A stretch of DNA of 64,000 nucleotides from Pogonophryne albipinna (GCA_028583405.1 JAPTMU010000061.1:321764-385763), one strand, 5' to 3'; positions 23,165 to 36,025 are shown, counted from the stretch's first letter. Numbers and translations: made by a program. The notes: generated by a model not told the origin, from the sequence alone.

Positions 23165-23706
23165 TTACTTCTTCGCTGCTCTCTTGGCTGGTGCCTTCTT
23201 CACAGCTTTCTTGGGGGTCGCTGCCTTCTTGGGTGCCACCTTCTTCTTCGGGCTCTTAGCGATCTTCTTCACGGGGGTTTTCTTGGCAGCAGTAGCAGGC
23301 TTCTTCGCCTTCTTGGGTGTTACTGCCTTCTTGGCTGCTGGCTTCTTAGCGGCGGGTTTCTTCGCTGCTGCCGGCTTCTTGACTTTGGCTGCGGGCTTCT
23401 TTGCTACCTTCTTGGGCTTTTCGGCTGCCTTGAAGGAACAAGTGAACCCTTCTCGAGTAACCTCTTCACGGCGCGTTTAATGTGAGCGGTGTGTTCGTAG
23501 CCCTGAGCGGCCAGCGCCTTCTTCACAGCGATGTAAGAGATCCCTTTACGGTCCTTGGACGCGGTGACCGCCTTCAAGATGAGCTCAGCGGCTCCGGGAC
23601 CAACGTTCTTGGTCGGCTTGGCTGCCTTCTTCTTCGGGGACTTGGCTGGTGCCTTGGCTAGTGCCTTTGCGGCGGCGACTTCAGTGGGAGCTTCTTCTGT
23701 TGCCAT
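23165..23706 (-). pseudogene. Linker histone H1, copy 1, with internal deletion
   Basis: The start is MATEEAPTEV at 23706. A short N-tail (KSPKKKAAKP) leads into the winged-helix globular domain (AAELILKAVTASKDRKGISYIAVKKAL, residues about 40-75; shown here only in part). After EKGSLV the usual GTGASG loop is missing and the frame shifts near 23440. In the other frame the Lys/Ala/Pro-rich C-tail (KKPAAKK, TPKKAKK) runs on to a stop at 23165. So the globular domain loses its last strand and the tail is out of frame. H1 binds linker DNA at the nucleosome dyad. Either a pseudogene or an assembly deletion; the 5' region matches that of H1 copy 2. Confidence 0.85.
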
Positions 23707-23846
23707 GATGCTGTCAGGAGGATTCTCGGGTCTGATGTGACGGAGAGAGAAATCCCAGCGAAGAGAGGAACTTGAACACACCATGAGAACCGTAGAGACT
23801 CAACCCAGTGTGGCAAACGCAAGAGCTGCAGAAAAACTGTGCCCAC

Positions 23847-23856
23847 TTTGTGTTTT
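23847..23856 (-). promoter_or_regulatory. H1 box (copy 1)
   Basis: The minus strand reads AAAACACAAA, the H1-specific promoter box, 141 bases upstream of the ATG. The same box occurs at the same place before H1 copy 2. Confidence 0.65.
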
Positions 23857-24657
23857 CTCTTCAGCTAAAACTGTAAAAATACACATTTAGAGAACGAGTT
23901 GAATTTCAAAGGTTAATCGAATTGATAGCAGATGACTTTATCTTCATATAGAAGCCAAATAAAGCTTTAAATATTGTTTTTTTTTCATTGGGAAGGCTTT
24001 AAACCTCCTAAAACTACTGCCGTGAGTGGTACAGATCTGCGACTTTTCTCTCTAATCTCTCTCTTAAAGGATTTAAAATACATTATAATCCCACTAAAAC
24101 TTGTAATATAGTGAAATTAAATGTTGGATTAAAGACTCAATGTGAAATAAATCTAAATTTGTCGACACCTTTTTGTTAAACAGAGGTAATTCTGCTGTCT
24201 GCAAACACACTCAGGACAGGCCCTGGCTGTGTTCTACAGTCTTTGTTACTCAACAGTGAGAGACCTTAATTTAGCACAGCTTTTCTCATGTATCACAATA
24301 CAACTATATTTATATAGTATGAGTATTATCATGTATTTTTACTTTCTGAAATGTGTTCGACAGATAGATCTAAACCTGTAAGGTCACAAAGGCTCTCAAA
24401 CAGACACTAACTCTTGGTAGCAGAACTCCCACTGACTGTCAACATCAGACAAGTATTATCACTTTATTAATTGTAGAAAATCAGAGAAACATAAATTTAA
24501 GTGAAGGAATTAGAACCATACACCAGCACAAAGGCTTGGAATTAGTTATGAAAATATATTATTAATTAACAATAGACTGTTAAATCTCAATGTTATCCCA
24601 AATGGATTATTAGAATCTCAAAGAATTTCCTCAAAGTGAGGCAAACTAAATTGAATA
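23857..24657. other. Gene-free AT-rich spacer
   Basis: Unique AT-rich sequence; nothing recognised. Confidence 0.4.
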
Positions 24658-27600
24658 TAACATTACATTACATTACATTACACTGACGCTTTTATCCAAA
24701 GCGACTTACAATAAGTACAATCGACCAGGAAGACAAAACCTTGAAGAAAACAGAATCATATAAGTACATCAGGTTTCAGAGAGCCAAACATTTCAAGTGC
24801 TACTCAACTGGCTTTAGATAAGCCAGTCCTTTATTAGTATATAAGTGCTTTGTTAATAGTTCTATTGCTCGAAGTGGAGTCGAAAGAGATGAGTTTTCAG
24901 TCTGCGCCGGAAGGTGTGTAAGCTTTCTGCTGTCCTGATATCAATGGGGAGCTCACGGAGCGTTCACACAGCAGCGTGCTTTGACGCTTGGAGGTGGGCG
25001 TATCTGAAGCTTGGGGATTTTTTGCGACCAACAACCAATCACATGAATCTCCCGCCCCCGACATACAAAGCAATAGCAATGTTAAAACGATGTAAACTGG
25101 ATATAAAATCCCCAAACAGGCGAAAACCTACCAGTTTCATCCACTGTCTCTGCCACCTCCCTCCATGCCTCGCGCCTCCGGTTTGTATCCCGGTAGATGA
25201 ACAGAGACTGATCATACAGCACCGGGTGATTCACTACCGCTATAATGAATTTTCCCTCAATTTTTTGGAATATGAGGAAATGACCTGCGTAGTCTCTCCC
25301 AGCATACACGCGGTTTGATTGGCTAGCGTTTGTACTGGCAGATTTGCATAAACGGGATTTCATTGGCTGACGCCTCCGTCGAGGCGTCAAAAGTTGAACA
25401 TTGCTCAACTTTTGAAGCCAGCAACGCCAGCAACGCTCCACGTCGCTTCCCAAAATGCAGTTCGGCTAAAAGTGACGTCACCCCATTCAAAGTGAATGGG
25501 CAGAAGCGTTGGAAGCATCAACGCACGCCGCTGTATGGACGGGCCGTCATTCCACCATTTTGGAGCCAGGATAGCAAACCCACGTGTTTTTGCTGATGGG
25601 AACTTGGGTCCCCCTCGCAGCGAGGGTGCAGCGAGTCGTTTGGCTGATGCAGAGCGTAGTGCACGCGCTGGGGTGTACGGTTTAACCATGTCCTGGATGT
25701 AGGAAGGGCCAGATCCATTCGCAGCATGGTACGCAAGTACCATTGTCTTGAAGTGGATTCTAGCAGTTACCAGAAGCCAGTGAAGGGAGCGGAGGAGCGG
25801 CGTGGTGTGGGAGAATTTAGGAAGGTTGAAGACCAGGCGAGCCGCTGCATTCTGGATGAGCTGCAGAGGTCGGATGGCACATGCAGGTAGACCAGCCAGG
25901 AGGGAGTTGCAGTAGTCTAGGCGTGAGGTGACGAGAGTCTGGACCAGAACCTGCGTGGCTTTCTGGGTCAGCTGGGGACGCGTCCTTCTGATGTTGTAAA
26001 ACGTGTATCTGCAGCAACGGGTTGTAGCAGCGATGTTTGCAGTGAAGGACAGTATGTTATCTAGGGTCACACCCAGATCCCTTGCAGTCTGAGTCGGGGA
26101 AACAACAGAGGTGCCAATGTTGATCGTCAGGTCAAGAGTGGGACAATCTTTTCCCGGAAGGAAAAGCGGTTCAGTCTTGTCAAGGTTGAGCTTGAGGTGA
26201 TGAGCAGACATCCACTGAGAGATGTCAGCTAGACAAGCAGAGATGCGTGCGACGACCTGGGTCTCTGAGCGGGGAAAGGACAGAATTAATTGGGTGTTGT
26301 CAGCGTAGCATTGGTATGAAAAACCATGCGGGCTAATGACTGATCCGAGCGAGTTTGTGTACAGGGAGAAGAGGAGGGGACCAAGAACAGAGCCCTGAGG
26401 GACCCCTGTAGTTAATTGACAAGGGTCGGACTCGGACCCTCTCCAAGTTACACTGTAGGTACGGTCTTTGAGGTATGAGGTGAGGAGGGAAAGTGCAGAG
26501 CCTGAAACTCCAAGTTCTTGGAGAGTGCGAAGGAGGATCTGATGGTTCACCGTGTTGAATGCAGCAGACAGGTCCAACAGGATGATGACAGAGGAGAGGG
26601 ATGCTGCTTTGGCAGTGTGCAGTTCCTCAGTGACAGCAATGAGAGCAGTTTCTGTGGAGTGACCTGCCTTGAAACCAGACTGGTGCGGATCCAGAAGGAT
26701 GTTCTGATGGAGATAACAGGAGAGTTGTTTAAAGACAGCGCGTTCAAGTGTTTTAGACAGGAACGGGAGGAGAGAGACAGGCCTGTAGTTTATAACATCA
26801 GACGGGTTGAGAGTGGGTTTCTTTAGGAGAGGGTTTACTCTTGCCTCCTTAAGACTATTTGGAAAGTGACCAGAAGTTAGAGAAGTGTTGATGAAATGGG
26901 TGAGAAACGGTAGAATATCAGGAGCGATAGTCTGAAGGAGGTTTGAAGGGATAGGGTCCAGAGGACAGGTGGTAGGGCGGGCAGAGGTAATGAGGGTAAG
27001 AACCTCACTTGGAGAGAGAGGGGAAAAGGAGGTCAGTGTGTGGGTGAAAGGAGGGTCTGGTGACCCAGCGGTGAGTAAAGGTGAGTCAGAAAAAGAAGAG
27101 CGAATATCATCAACCCTTTTTTCAAAGTGGTTAACAAAGTCGCTTGGCAGAAGTGAGGAGGGGGGAGGGGCTTTGGGAGGGTCCAAGAGGGTGGAGAAGA
27201 TGGAAAATATTTGTTTGGGATTGGAATAGGAAGATTGGATCTTATCTTGAAAGAAAGTGCTTTTTGCCTGAGAGATCGAAGCAGAGAAAGAGGAGAGGAG
27301 AGCCTGATAGGTTAGGAGGTCGTCATGGTGTTTGGATTTCCACCGTTTCCGCTCTGCTGCCCGAAGGACGGTTCTATTAGCACGCAGTGCGTCATTTCGC
27401 CAGGGAGCAAGAGGGGACTGACAAGCCTGCCGAGATGTGAGAGGACAGAGAGAGTCCAGAGAGGATGAGAGAGTAGAGAGGAGAGTTTCTGCAGCAGAGT
27501 TTGGAGACAGGAGTTGGAACGAGTCAGAGGAAGGGAGGGCTGAGAGCACCGATGAGGCAAAGGTAGAGGGGGAGAGGGAACGAAGGTTACGGCGGACAGG

Positions 27601-28470
27601 TGCAGGATGAGAAGAGATTAGTTTGTTATTTTTGGAAAGGGGTAGAGAGAATGAAATGAAGAAGTGATCGGATGTGTGGAGCGGGTTTACAGAGAGGTTA
27701 GAAGTAGTGCAGTTCCTTGAGAATATGAGATCAAGGACATTGCCAGCTTTATGAGTTGGTGGGGATGGAGACAGTGAGAAAGCAAAGGTGGTTAAAAGAG
27801 ATGTTAGTTCGTCTGGAGGTTGAAGTCTCCGAGAAGTACAGCGGGAGGGCCAGTTTCAGGGATGTGTGAGAGGAGATGATCTAATTCCTCCAAGAAGTCC
27901 CCCAAGGCGCCTGGTGGACGGTAGAGAACAACAATGGTTAATTGTATAGGATGGGTTACTGTGACGGCATGGAATTCAAAGGTGGAAGGAGTGAAGTTAG
28001 GTAGCTTGAAGAGGGAAAAGCTCCATTTGGGAGAGAGCAGGAGACCAGTGCCACCTCCTCTGCCAGTGGGTCTGGGTGTATGGGAGAAGGAATATGCAGT
28101 GGAGAGAGCTGCTGGGGTGGATGTGTTGGATGGAGTAATCCAGGTCTCAGTGAGAGCAAGGAAATCCAGAGACTGCAGGGAAGCGTAGCCAGAGATGAAG
28201 TCAGCCTTAGGAACAGCTGACTGGCAATTCCACAGGCCGCCTGAAACTAGATGTTGGATCTCAGTGGAGCATGTGGGATAGATGAGAGCAGGCCGGTTAT
28301 AGCGATTAGGAGATACACGGGGCCAGCGATGATTGCGAGAAGACACGTGAACAGGAATGAAGAAAATACACATGATTATAGCATGAGGGGCTAGAAAACT
28401 AAAGAAAATACAATAAAACACCAGCAGTAATTAGCTCAATCAGAGGAGGATTTGCCTCCTCTTTGCCACC
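24658..28470 (-). mobile_element. L2-type LINE, nearly full length, inactive
   Basis: Read on the minus strand: an APE-type endonuclease in 28421-27810 (LTETWITP, GGGTGLLLS, YRPPG, LLGDFN), a frameshift near 27810, then reverse transcriptase in 27549-25550 ([44 protein letters not shown]) and the C-terminal GFAILAPKWWN. It ends in the conserved L2 tail (ccaaagcgact and tandem TGTAA, 24660-24680). The catalytic YADD box reads YADN, which should abolish polymerase activity. A MITE at 24956-25546 cuts off the last 30 or so codons. 5'-truncated relatives lie at 42018-42235 and 63013-63480. Confidence 0.9.
24956..25546. mobile_element. MITE nested in the L2 element, TCA target duplication
   Basis: Termini cggagcgttcacacagc on the left and the inverse of cggcccgtccatacagc on the right, flanked by tca on both sides. 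The L2 copy at 63345 shows the unoccupied site (gagctcattccacc), which defines the ends exactly. A 3-base duplication fits PIF/Harbinger-type elements. No transposase is encoded. It carries two imperfect internal inverted segments (aagttgaacattgctcaactt at 25391). Confidence 0.85.
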
Positions 28471-28479
28471 CTGTGTAAT

Positions 28480-31400
28480 TATTTATTATGTTTAAGTTTA
28501 TTCATGGTAATGCTCTGCGATTTGGTGTCCAGGGCTGCTGGGCCTTCTTAAAGGTTGTTTTGTGTTTTTCTGTATTTTTCTTTTTGTGTTTGAATGTTTT
28601 GTATGTCTGTTTTACATTAATGGTTGAATCTAGCAATCTTTACAATCATGAATCGCATGTATGCGTAACAAGTGACAGGAACATTATTTGCTATTATTTC
28701 CAGACTGGATGAATTAAAGGGTATACAAATCATTCATTTGAATATCAGGAGCCTATTGCCCAAAATTGATTTACTTCGGATATGGGTTGTTCTACATAAA
28801 CCTAAAATCATCACACTCTCTGAAACTTGGCTTAATAGTAACATTTCCGATAGTGAACTACAAATCACAAATTATATGCTTTAAAGATCTGATAGATGCA
28901 GCAGGGGTGGAGGTGTGGCAATATATGTCTCCTCTGACCTTGTAACTGAGCTAATTGCTACTTCTATAGAGCCTCTACATTTTGAATGCATTTTTCTTAA
29001 AATTATTTTTCATGAAAATAAATGCTTAGCATCTATAGGCCACCTTCTTCACCTGCAGAGTCTTTTAACCATATCATTGACACTATCAACTCCATTTCCT
29101 GCAGAAATGAAATAATCTTGCTTGGTGATTTCAACAAAAATTGGTTGGATCATCTGATAGAGAGAAAAGACTTTTCAGTAGTCTAAATGTTAAACAGCTA
29201 ATTAATGAGCCAACTCGTATCACTCTTAGAACCCAATCTCTGCTTGACTGGATACTGGTGTCACACCCTGACAGAATCTTAAAAGCTGGTGTCATGTCGG
29301 ATTGCTTCAGCGATCATTCAATTGTTTATTGCGTATGGAAAATCAAATTAATTTAACTACCTCCAAAACTAGTCAAAATCAGACAATATAAAAAATGTAA
29401 TGTTGATTTATTTATTAATGATGTTGTTGCCCTTAATTGGGACAGATTTCAACTAATACCTTTTGTACAAGATGCTTGGGATTTTCTGCATAAAGAGCTC
29501 ACTGATGTCATGAACAAACATGCACCTGTGAGAACGGTTAAGGTCAAAGGTCAACATCTCCCTTGGATCAATTCTGAACTCATCAGTCTCTTTAGGGAAA
29601 GGGATAAAGCATGGTCGATATATCGTCATTCAAGAACTATAGCCGATTGGGAAGTATACAGGCATCTCCGAAATCTGAGTAAAACCAAAACCCGAAATGC
29701 TAAATCCAACTACTATAAAGAATCTCTCACATCGGACTTTAAGAATCCCAAGCAATTTTGGACTAAAATTAAATCTATTTTAAATAAATCAGGTAAACAT
29801 TCTATTAATAAAATAAGAACTGCTGATACAATAATACATGACCCATTATCCATTGCCCAAATATGTAATCAGCATTTCGCTAATGTATGTTCCACACTAC
29901 TATCTGACTCCTATTTGATGACTGGTATTTCTAATAGTAACTCATACTGCAACAGTTCTTTTTCTTTTAAGAAGATTCTACCACACGAAGTTCATAATGC
30001 TATCACAGAATTAAAAGTGGATGGCAGTGCAGGACTCGATGGTATAGAAAACAGGTTCATAAAACTGGCGTCCCATATTCTCATGTACCCACTTGCTGAT
30101 TTGTTCAACCTGTCTTTGTCCACCTGTGAGTTGCCGACTATTTGGAAATGTGCACGCATCATTCCACTGCATAAAGGTGATGATTTACTTGATACAAATA
30201 ATTATAGACCAATCTCTATAATCTGTTCTATTTCCAAAGTTTTGGAGAAAATAATTTATAATCAACTGTCACATTATCTCAATACTTATAATATTTTATC
30301 TCCGGTTCAATCTGGTTTCATATCAGGCCTAATCACTCCACAACAACTGCCCTACTTAAATTTACGAATGACTTGTACTCTGCTGCAGATGATGGTGAAC
30401 TCACAGGTGCCATTTTTATTGACTTGACAAAAGATCGATATCTGCTCTTGGATAAACTTCATGGCATTGGCCTTTCTAATAATACAGTGTTATGGTTTAA
30501 CTCGTACCTTCACAGTAGAAAGCAATGTGTGGTTGTTAATGGAAAACAGTCTGACCTGTTGATCCAAAAAAAGGGTGTACCCCAAGGATCAACTCTGGGC
30601 CCACTTCTGTTCTCTATTTACATAGATTTATCTTCTTGTCTCATTAATTGTTGTACTCACCTTTATGCTGATGACACTGTCATATATACATCCAAATCAG
30701 ATTTTTCACAAATTCAGATCTCTCTTCAATTGGATTTTAATATCTTACAGGACTGGCTATCACACAATAAACTACTGCTTAACAAAACAAAATCTTATAC
30801 CATGGTCTTTTGTACCAGGCAGAAGCTCAAATCCAAACCTAATGTAGTAATAACATGTAAGGATGGCACTTCTCTGCATAAAGTTGATAGCTTTAAATAT
30901 CTTGGTGTATGGCTAGACTCTGAACTTTCATTTAAACTACATATAAAGCATGTAATACAAAAAGTCAATTACGGAATCGGTGTTTTACACCGCTCTCGCA
31001 ATTGTTTTACGCTGAGTGTCCGAAAGAGAATTGCTTCTCAACGTATTCTTCCGATTATGGACTATTGTGATGTTGTTTACCAAAATGCACATAAATCAGA
31101 TCTTGCTCCACTCAACATAGCCTACACCAGACTATGCAGATTTGTTCTTGGTTGTCCTTTTCGTACACATCACTGCACAATGTATAACCAACTTAAATGG
31201 CCTTCTTTAAATGTAAGAAGACACACGCATTGGCTTCAGCTGATATTTAAATGCATTTATCTTAACTATCCCCCTTATTTAAAGCAGTATTTTATACCCT
31301 ACTCACCAATTCATCAAGTTAGACATTCTGTTCAGATTTATTTCTCTGTCCCCTCTGCAAAAAAATTGATTGGCAGAAGAGCGTTCATGTTCAAAGCCCC

Positions 31401-31764
31401 AGCTGACTGGAATACTTTACCTGCTGCTATTAGATCTTTTGCATCATTGGGTATATTTAAACATGCATTATCATCTCACTTTCAACTGGTCTGTACTTGT
31501 TATTAATGAAACTGATATTGATGAAACTGATTTGCTTGACTGTCTCAAATTGTAATGATTGTGTGCATTGCTTGAATTTCACTTAACAGACTGTATGTGG
31601 TTTGTCTTGTGTGTCATGTTTTGCATTTTGTCTTTTTGTTTATGTATGTCTGTAAGTTGTTGCTATTGTCGGGACCCCCTTGAAAACAAGATGGTGCATC
31701 TCAAGGGGTTCATCCCAATCAATAAAAATGTCTATATATTCATTCATCCAGTTTATACTTCTGA
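28480..31764 (+). mobile_element. Non-LTR retrotransposon (jockey/CR1/L2 group), decayed
   Basis: An endonuclease in broken frames at 28690-29360 (IHLNIRSLLPK, LSETWLN, RGGGVAIY, LLGDFN, SDHSIVY) is followed by a linker and reverse transcriptase at 29510-31505 with NYRPISIICSISK, a damaged motif A (FIDLTKDRY where AFDT-type residues are expected), GVPQGSTLGPLLF and an intact YADDTVIY box. At least three frameshifts are visible (about 28880, 29140, 30370). The 3' end holds a hairpin pair (gggacccccttgaaaac and catctcaaggggttc) and finishes at aataaaaatg plus attcattc. The 5' end abuts the 5' end of the L2 element near 28475. Clade assignment is uncertain. Confidence 0.82.
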
Positions 31765-33498
31765 CAGAAGATAAAAAACAAAACATATTCATGATTTGTG
31801 TCACTTATGAGATTGAAAGATAAGTCGATTTCATTAATCATATAGGGAAATGCCTCGAAAGGAAATGTTTGGAATATGTGTTCAGATGCAGTGGGTGGCA
31901 GAGCCTTTGTGTTGTTGGTATATCATAAGAGGTAGATTCACTTGCAGGTCTACAGTAGAGCCAAATGAAAACAGGGCATACAGTGCCATGCACAAGTATT
32001 TATTTGCACAAGGGAAATTATTTAACAGCAGCAGTGTGTTCAGGTATTAAAATATTTAAAGTTGGAATAAAGTATAAACTACACATCACAAGTATAATGC
32101 ACAGCAATCCATAAGAGAAGTCCGATATGTTCATGAAACCCCCCAGGAGACACCAACACTAACGTGGCCGAGTGTACTCCGGAGTTTGCTGCATGAGTTG
32201 CACTGTATGATATGTGGTGTAGTGGGCTGTCACTCAAAAACTGAGTAGCCAATGGGGACGCACCCCTGAAAGTCCCGCCCACCTGGGAGGTTTGTGTCAG
32301 AATCTCAAACAAAAAATGAGGGAGCGCAAAAGAGAGAGCTGCAGCGAGAGCAAAAGTCTGATCATTGAGAAAGAAGAAACAAGAACTGCAAACAAAAACC
32401 TATGTTAAAACAAAGAAAAAAGACTTATAGTTTACATGATTACACAAATGATTTGTTTGCAACTTATAGTTTTATTTTTGAAATTTATTTTATTTTGCTT
32501 GACTCAGTTTTTTTCTTCTTTTAAACTCATAGTTTTGCTTTATTCTGAGAAATTGTTGCTTTATCTTTATGATACAAAACGAATCCCATATTTAGGCTAA
32601 TTAAAAAAACTGAGACGACAATTCAAAATATAACTAAAAAAGAATATCCTCTGGCAAGTTTGAGCAATATTCATTCAACACAGCCAAAATGGCATGAACA
32701 TGAAAACCCGAATGGCTGAAAAATGGCCCCAGGGACTCTTAAGGATTAAGTTTAATTTGAATTGTGATAACATGATATCATTTCAATAATGTACTGAATT
32801 ATTATGTTACAGTGTGTTCAGGCATTACACAATAAAAAGCGTTTGGATAAAGTATAGAAGTAATAAGATACAAAATAAAATAAACAGTGAATATAAGTAT
32901 AGAAGAAAATACATATATTAAAAATGATTGACATTATAGAATATTGTGGATGGATTCAAATGTTTACATATAGTTGACTTGTATACCAAAGTATATAAAT
33001 GACAGATGTGCAAGGCTGCTGTTGTGCAGAGGGTTCATGGTTCTGGAGAGGGAGAAGCTAAAGTGAGCTCTCTGCCAGCCGGAGGAGACGCTGGATCAGT
33101 CTGTGGGAGAAGGAGCTCCGCTGTCTGTCCAGCTGCAGCTGCAGAGGGGGGTGAGGGTAATAGTTCATGTGGAGTAAAGACACGTTTTAATATAATAATA
33201 GTATGTCATTATGAAATATGTATTTTAAAACAATGTCTATAGGAAATAATGTACATGTAAGGGATCATGTTTTAGAGAGAATATGTAAGTAGATGTATTT
33301 ACAACAACATAATGAAATGTATTATACTAAGAGGAAATAGATGAATGTAGTATACCAGGTAACATGTTATTCACGTTTCATTCAAGTCATCTTTATATCA
33401 GTTAATTAACTTCTTGTACAAAGTAAGGTACTCTGGTGTTGCAAAATATAAACATGTAATATTAAAACGGGAGAAGTGCTCTTTTGGTGTATGTGGGT
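31765..33498. other. Gene-free spacer before H1 copy 2
   Basis: Mixed AT-rich sequence. Bases 32195-32350 (tagtgggctgtcactc and following) and 33006-33170 are GC-richer and may be transposon scraps, but no family can be named. Confidence 0.4.
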
Positions 33499-33514
33499 GG
33501 CTCTTAAAAGAGCC
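33499..33514 (-). terminator. Histone 3' stem-loop (H1 copy 2)
   Basis: Perfect stem-loop word on the minus strand, 27 bases past the H1 stop, the same spacing as in H1 copy 1. Confidence 0.93.
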
Positions 33515-33540
33515 TTTTGGAGATGAAGCAGATGGTCTGT

Positions 33541-34147
33541 TTACTTCTTCGCTGCTTTCCTGGCTGGTGCCTTCTTCGCTGCTTTGGCAGCTGGTTTAAC
33601 CGCCTTCTTCACAGCTTTCTTGGGGGTTAAGGTCTTCTTGGGGGTCGCTGTCTTCTTGGGTGCTGCCTTCTTGGCCGCCACCTTCTTCGGGCTCTTAGTG
33701 ATATTCTTCACGGTGTGTTTTCTTGGCAGCAGTAGCAGGCTTCTTCGCCTTCTTGGGAGTTACTGCCTTCTTGGCTGCTGGCTTCTTGGCGGCGGGTTTC
33801 TTCGCTGCTGCTGCCGGCTTCTTGGCTTTGACTGCGGGCTTCTTCGCTACCTTCTTGTCGGGCTTGGCTGCCTTGAAGGATCCGCTGGCTCCGGATCCCT
33901 TGACCTGCACCAGGTCTCCATTCTCCACCAACTTCTTCACGGCGCGTTTCACCTGGTTGGCGTTGTCGATGCCTTTAACGGACAGCTCTTTCTTCAGGGC
34001 GACATAGGAAATCCCTTTACGCTCCTTGGAGGCGGTGACGGCTTTCAGCACGAGATCAGCGGCGCTGGGGCCCGCCTTCTTCGGCTTGGTGGCTCTCTTC
34101 CTCGGGGACTTGGCCGGTGCGGCGGCGGCGGGAGCTGATTCTGCCAT
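33541..34147 (-). pseudogene. Linker histone H1, copy 2, one-base frameshift in tail
   Basis: Starts MAESAPAAAAPAKSPRK at 34147. The globular domain is complete (SAADLVLKAVTASKERKG, VKRAVKKLVENGDLVQ, then KGSGASGSFK, residues about 30-105). The Lys/Ala/Pro-rich tail reads normally to KKPATAAKKT, then one extra base near 33715-33720 (acacaccgtg where copy 1 has acccccgtg) shifts the frame and ends it at HREEYH. Beyond it the rest of the tail (KSPKKVAAKK, KKTLTPKKAVKK, ARKAAKK) is open in another frame to a stop at 33541. If the shift is real, the protein loses about 55 tail residues but keeps the DNA-binding core, so it may still work. Distinct in sequence from copy 1. Confidence 0.88.
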
Positions 34148-34287
34148 GTTGCTTTCAAAGTGGATTCTCTGGACTCGGTGAGACGGAGAGAGAAATCCCA
34201 GCAAAGAGCGGAACTTAAACACACCATGAGAACCGTAGAGACTCAATCGCAGCCTGTCTCACAGGAGCAGCAGGCATACTGTGCCAC

Positions 34288-34297
34288 TTTGTGTTTT
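34288..34297 (-). promoter_or_regulatory. H1 box (copy 2)
   Basis: AAAACACAAA on the minus strand, 141 bases upstream of the ATG, as in copy 1. The intervening 5' region is also conserved between the copies (acggagagagaaatccc, ccatgagaaccgtagag). Confidence 0.65.
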
Positions 34298-35149
34298 CTC
34301 TTCACGAACAAATGTAATAAAATCACACCTGGAGGAAACAATATATTGTAAAATTCACCTTAAACGATAGCAAACGAGTTTATGTTCTTGTAAAAGGGAA
34401 ATAAACCATTATATATTCGTATAATATTACTGGGAAGACCTGGACCTTCCCAAATTACTGCCGTGTGAATCGCTAATCTGTGACTTTTCTCTCTAAGTGT
34501 CTTCCTAAATAGGGTCAGACTGTCCTACTTTAGACTACAAAATGTAATGTGATGCAATGAACAGCAGTTGTACATCGGTCAGACGGTCTGAAAAGATGGG
34601 TTAACGCCATTTGGAAGGATTGTGAGATGGCTTACAATGCCCCCGGCCAACACAAAGGGAGGCAGGTTCAGTCTTGAATCTGGAATGGCGGGGATGGGCG
34701 TCCAGTGTAGGGTACTCAAAAAAAGTTCTGAAATTTAGATTCCAACGTTATTATTTAGGAATGTTAATTTTGTGCTAAGGTTGGGAAGCCGTTCTGAGTA
34801 AGAACATATACCAAGTGTCTGGTACTGGGATAAATAAGAATTGTGAGGACATGAGACTGTGCACTATGGACCACAGGTTTCTTTCTCTGCTCCTTAACAG
34901 CTTATTGCAGGTTTCCCTCTCTCACTCACTACACATAGAGCGGTCCCGCTGCCCGTTGAAGACCCTTTATCTTTATCAAACCATCGTATGTTCTTTCTCT
35001 AACACATAATGATGGTTATTTTGCGTTTGAGCTCCTATGACCGGCATTTCCTCTATGAAGTAAACAATCCTCACTGTCTGTGTCCCGTGGCGAGCTGTCC
35101 TCACATCCCAGGACTGTGGAGCAAAGGGAAGTAAAAGCCCTGCCTTCAA
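34298..35149. other. Gene-free spacer
   Basis: Nothing recognised. Confidence 0.4.
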
Positions 35150-35585
35150 AATGTTACTCAAGTAAAAGAAGAAAAGTACAAGCATAAAAATGTACTTAAA
35201 GTACTTCCAAGTAAAAGTACTTATTATGCAAATTGAACCGTTTCAGAATAATATATTGTATGTTTTGACAATATTCAAAGCTAGTAAAGGTGCAACTAGT
35301 TTTAATAGCTGTGTATACTACAGGGTAGCTTATGAAATGTACTCCAGGTGAAATTAATGTCTTATTTGAGTGTAGTTTATGTTTCACATTATTATTAAAA
35401 ATCTGCAAAGTAACTGAAGATATGAAATAAATGTAGTGGAGTAGAAGTACACTATTTCCCTCTGAATTGAAGTGCGGTAGAAGTACATAAAGTTACATAA
35501 AACAGAAATACTCAAGTAAAGTACAAGTCCCTTAAAGTTGTACTTAACTACAGTACTTGAGTAAATCTACTTACTTTACACAAGT
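35150..35585. mobile_element. hAT-like MITE of the gtacttgagtaa type
   Basis: Ends are built of inverted tactcaagtaaaag and cttgagtaaatctactta words; the interior contains ctccaggtgaaat, gtagtggagtagaag and actatttccctctga. This is a very common teleost non-autonomous element. No coding capacity. Confidence 0.65.
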
Positions 35586-35710
35586 GTCATAGATATCCAA
35601 TACATTTCACAACCAATGTAGAATGCTCAAAACCAATACAATCAGAAAGTGCTTTTGGGTGTGTTAAGGGTTAACAAGGAATCACAATGTGATATTAATC
35701 CAATGCCCAG

Positions 35711-36025
35711 GTTGACACACTCCTGGATCAACTAGTCATGGCTTGTTTTTATTCAACACTGGATTTAACAAAATACTTCTGGCAGATTCCCCTGTCTCAC
35801 AGCCCGAGGGAAAAAACTGCCTTCCTCACTCTATATGGTTTTACCAATGTGTCACACTTCCTTTTGCGTTGTTTGGATTCCCATCTACTTTCCAGGAGCT
35901 CATGGACCTGCGTGCCCACTTTGCATATGCAGCTACATATTTCGACAGGCAGGGGAGATGCTCAAGTCACTGAGGCTGGCCGGGGCTCATAGCCAACACG
36001 AAGAGCTGTAGAGTTGGGCTTTTTT
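35711..36025 (+). pseudogene. Ty3/gypsy reverse-transcriptase fragment
   Basis: Encodes FYSTLDLTKYFWQIPLS and REKTAF, the conserved LTR-retrotransposon RT segment, followed after a frameshift near 35845 by a VTLPFALFGFPSTFQELM segment and, further on, a LRLAGAHSQH-like stretch. The catalytic YxDD region is missing. No LTRs, gag or integrase nearby. An old isolated fragment. Confidence 0.75.
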
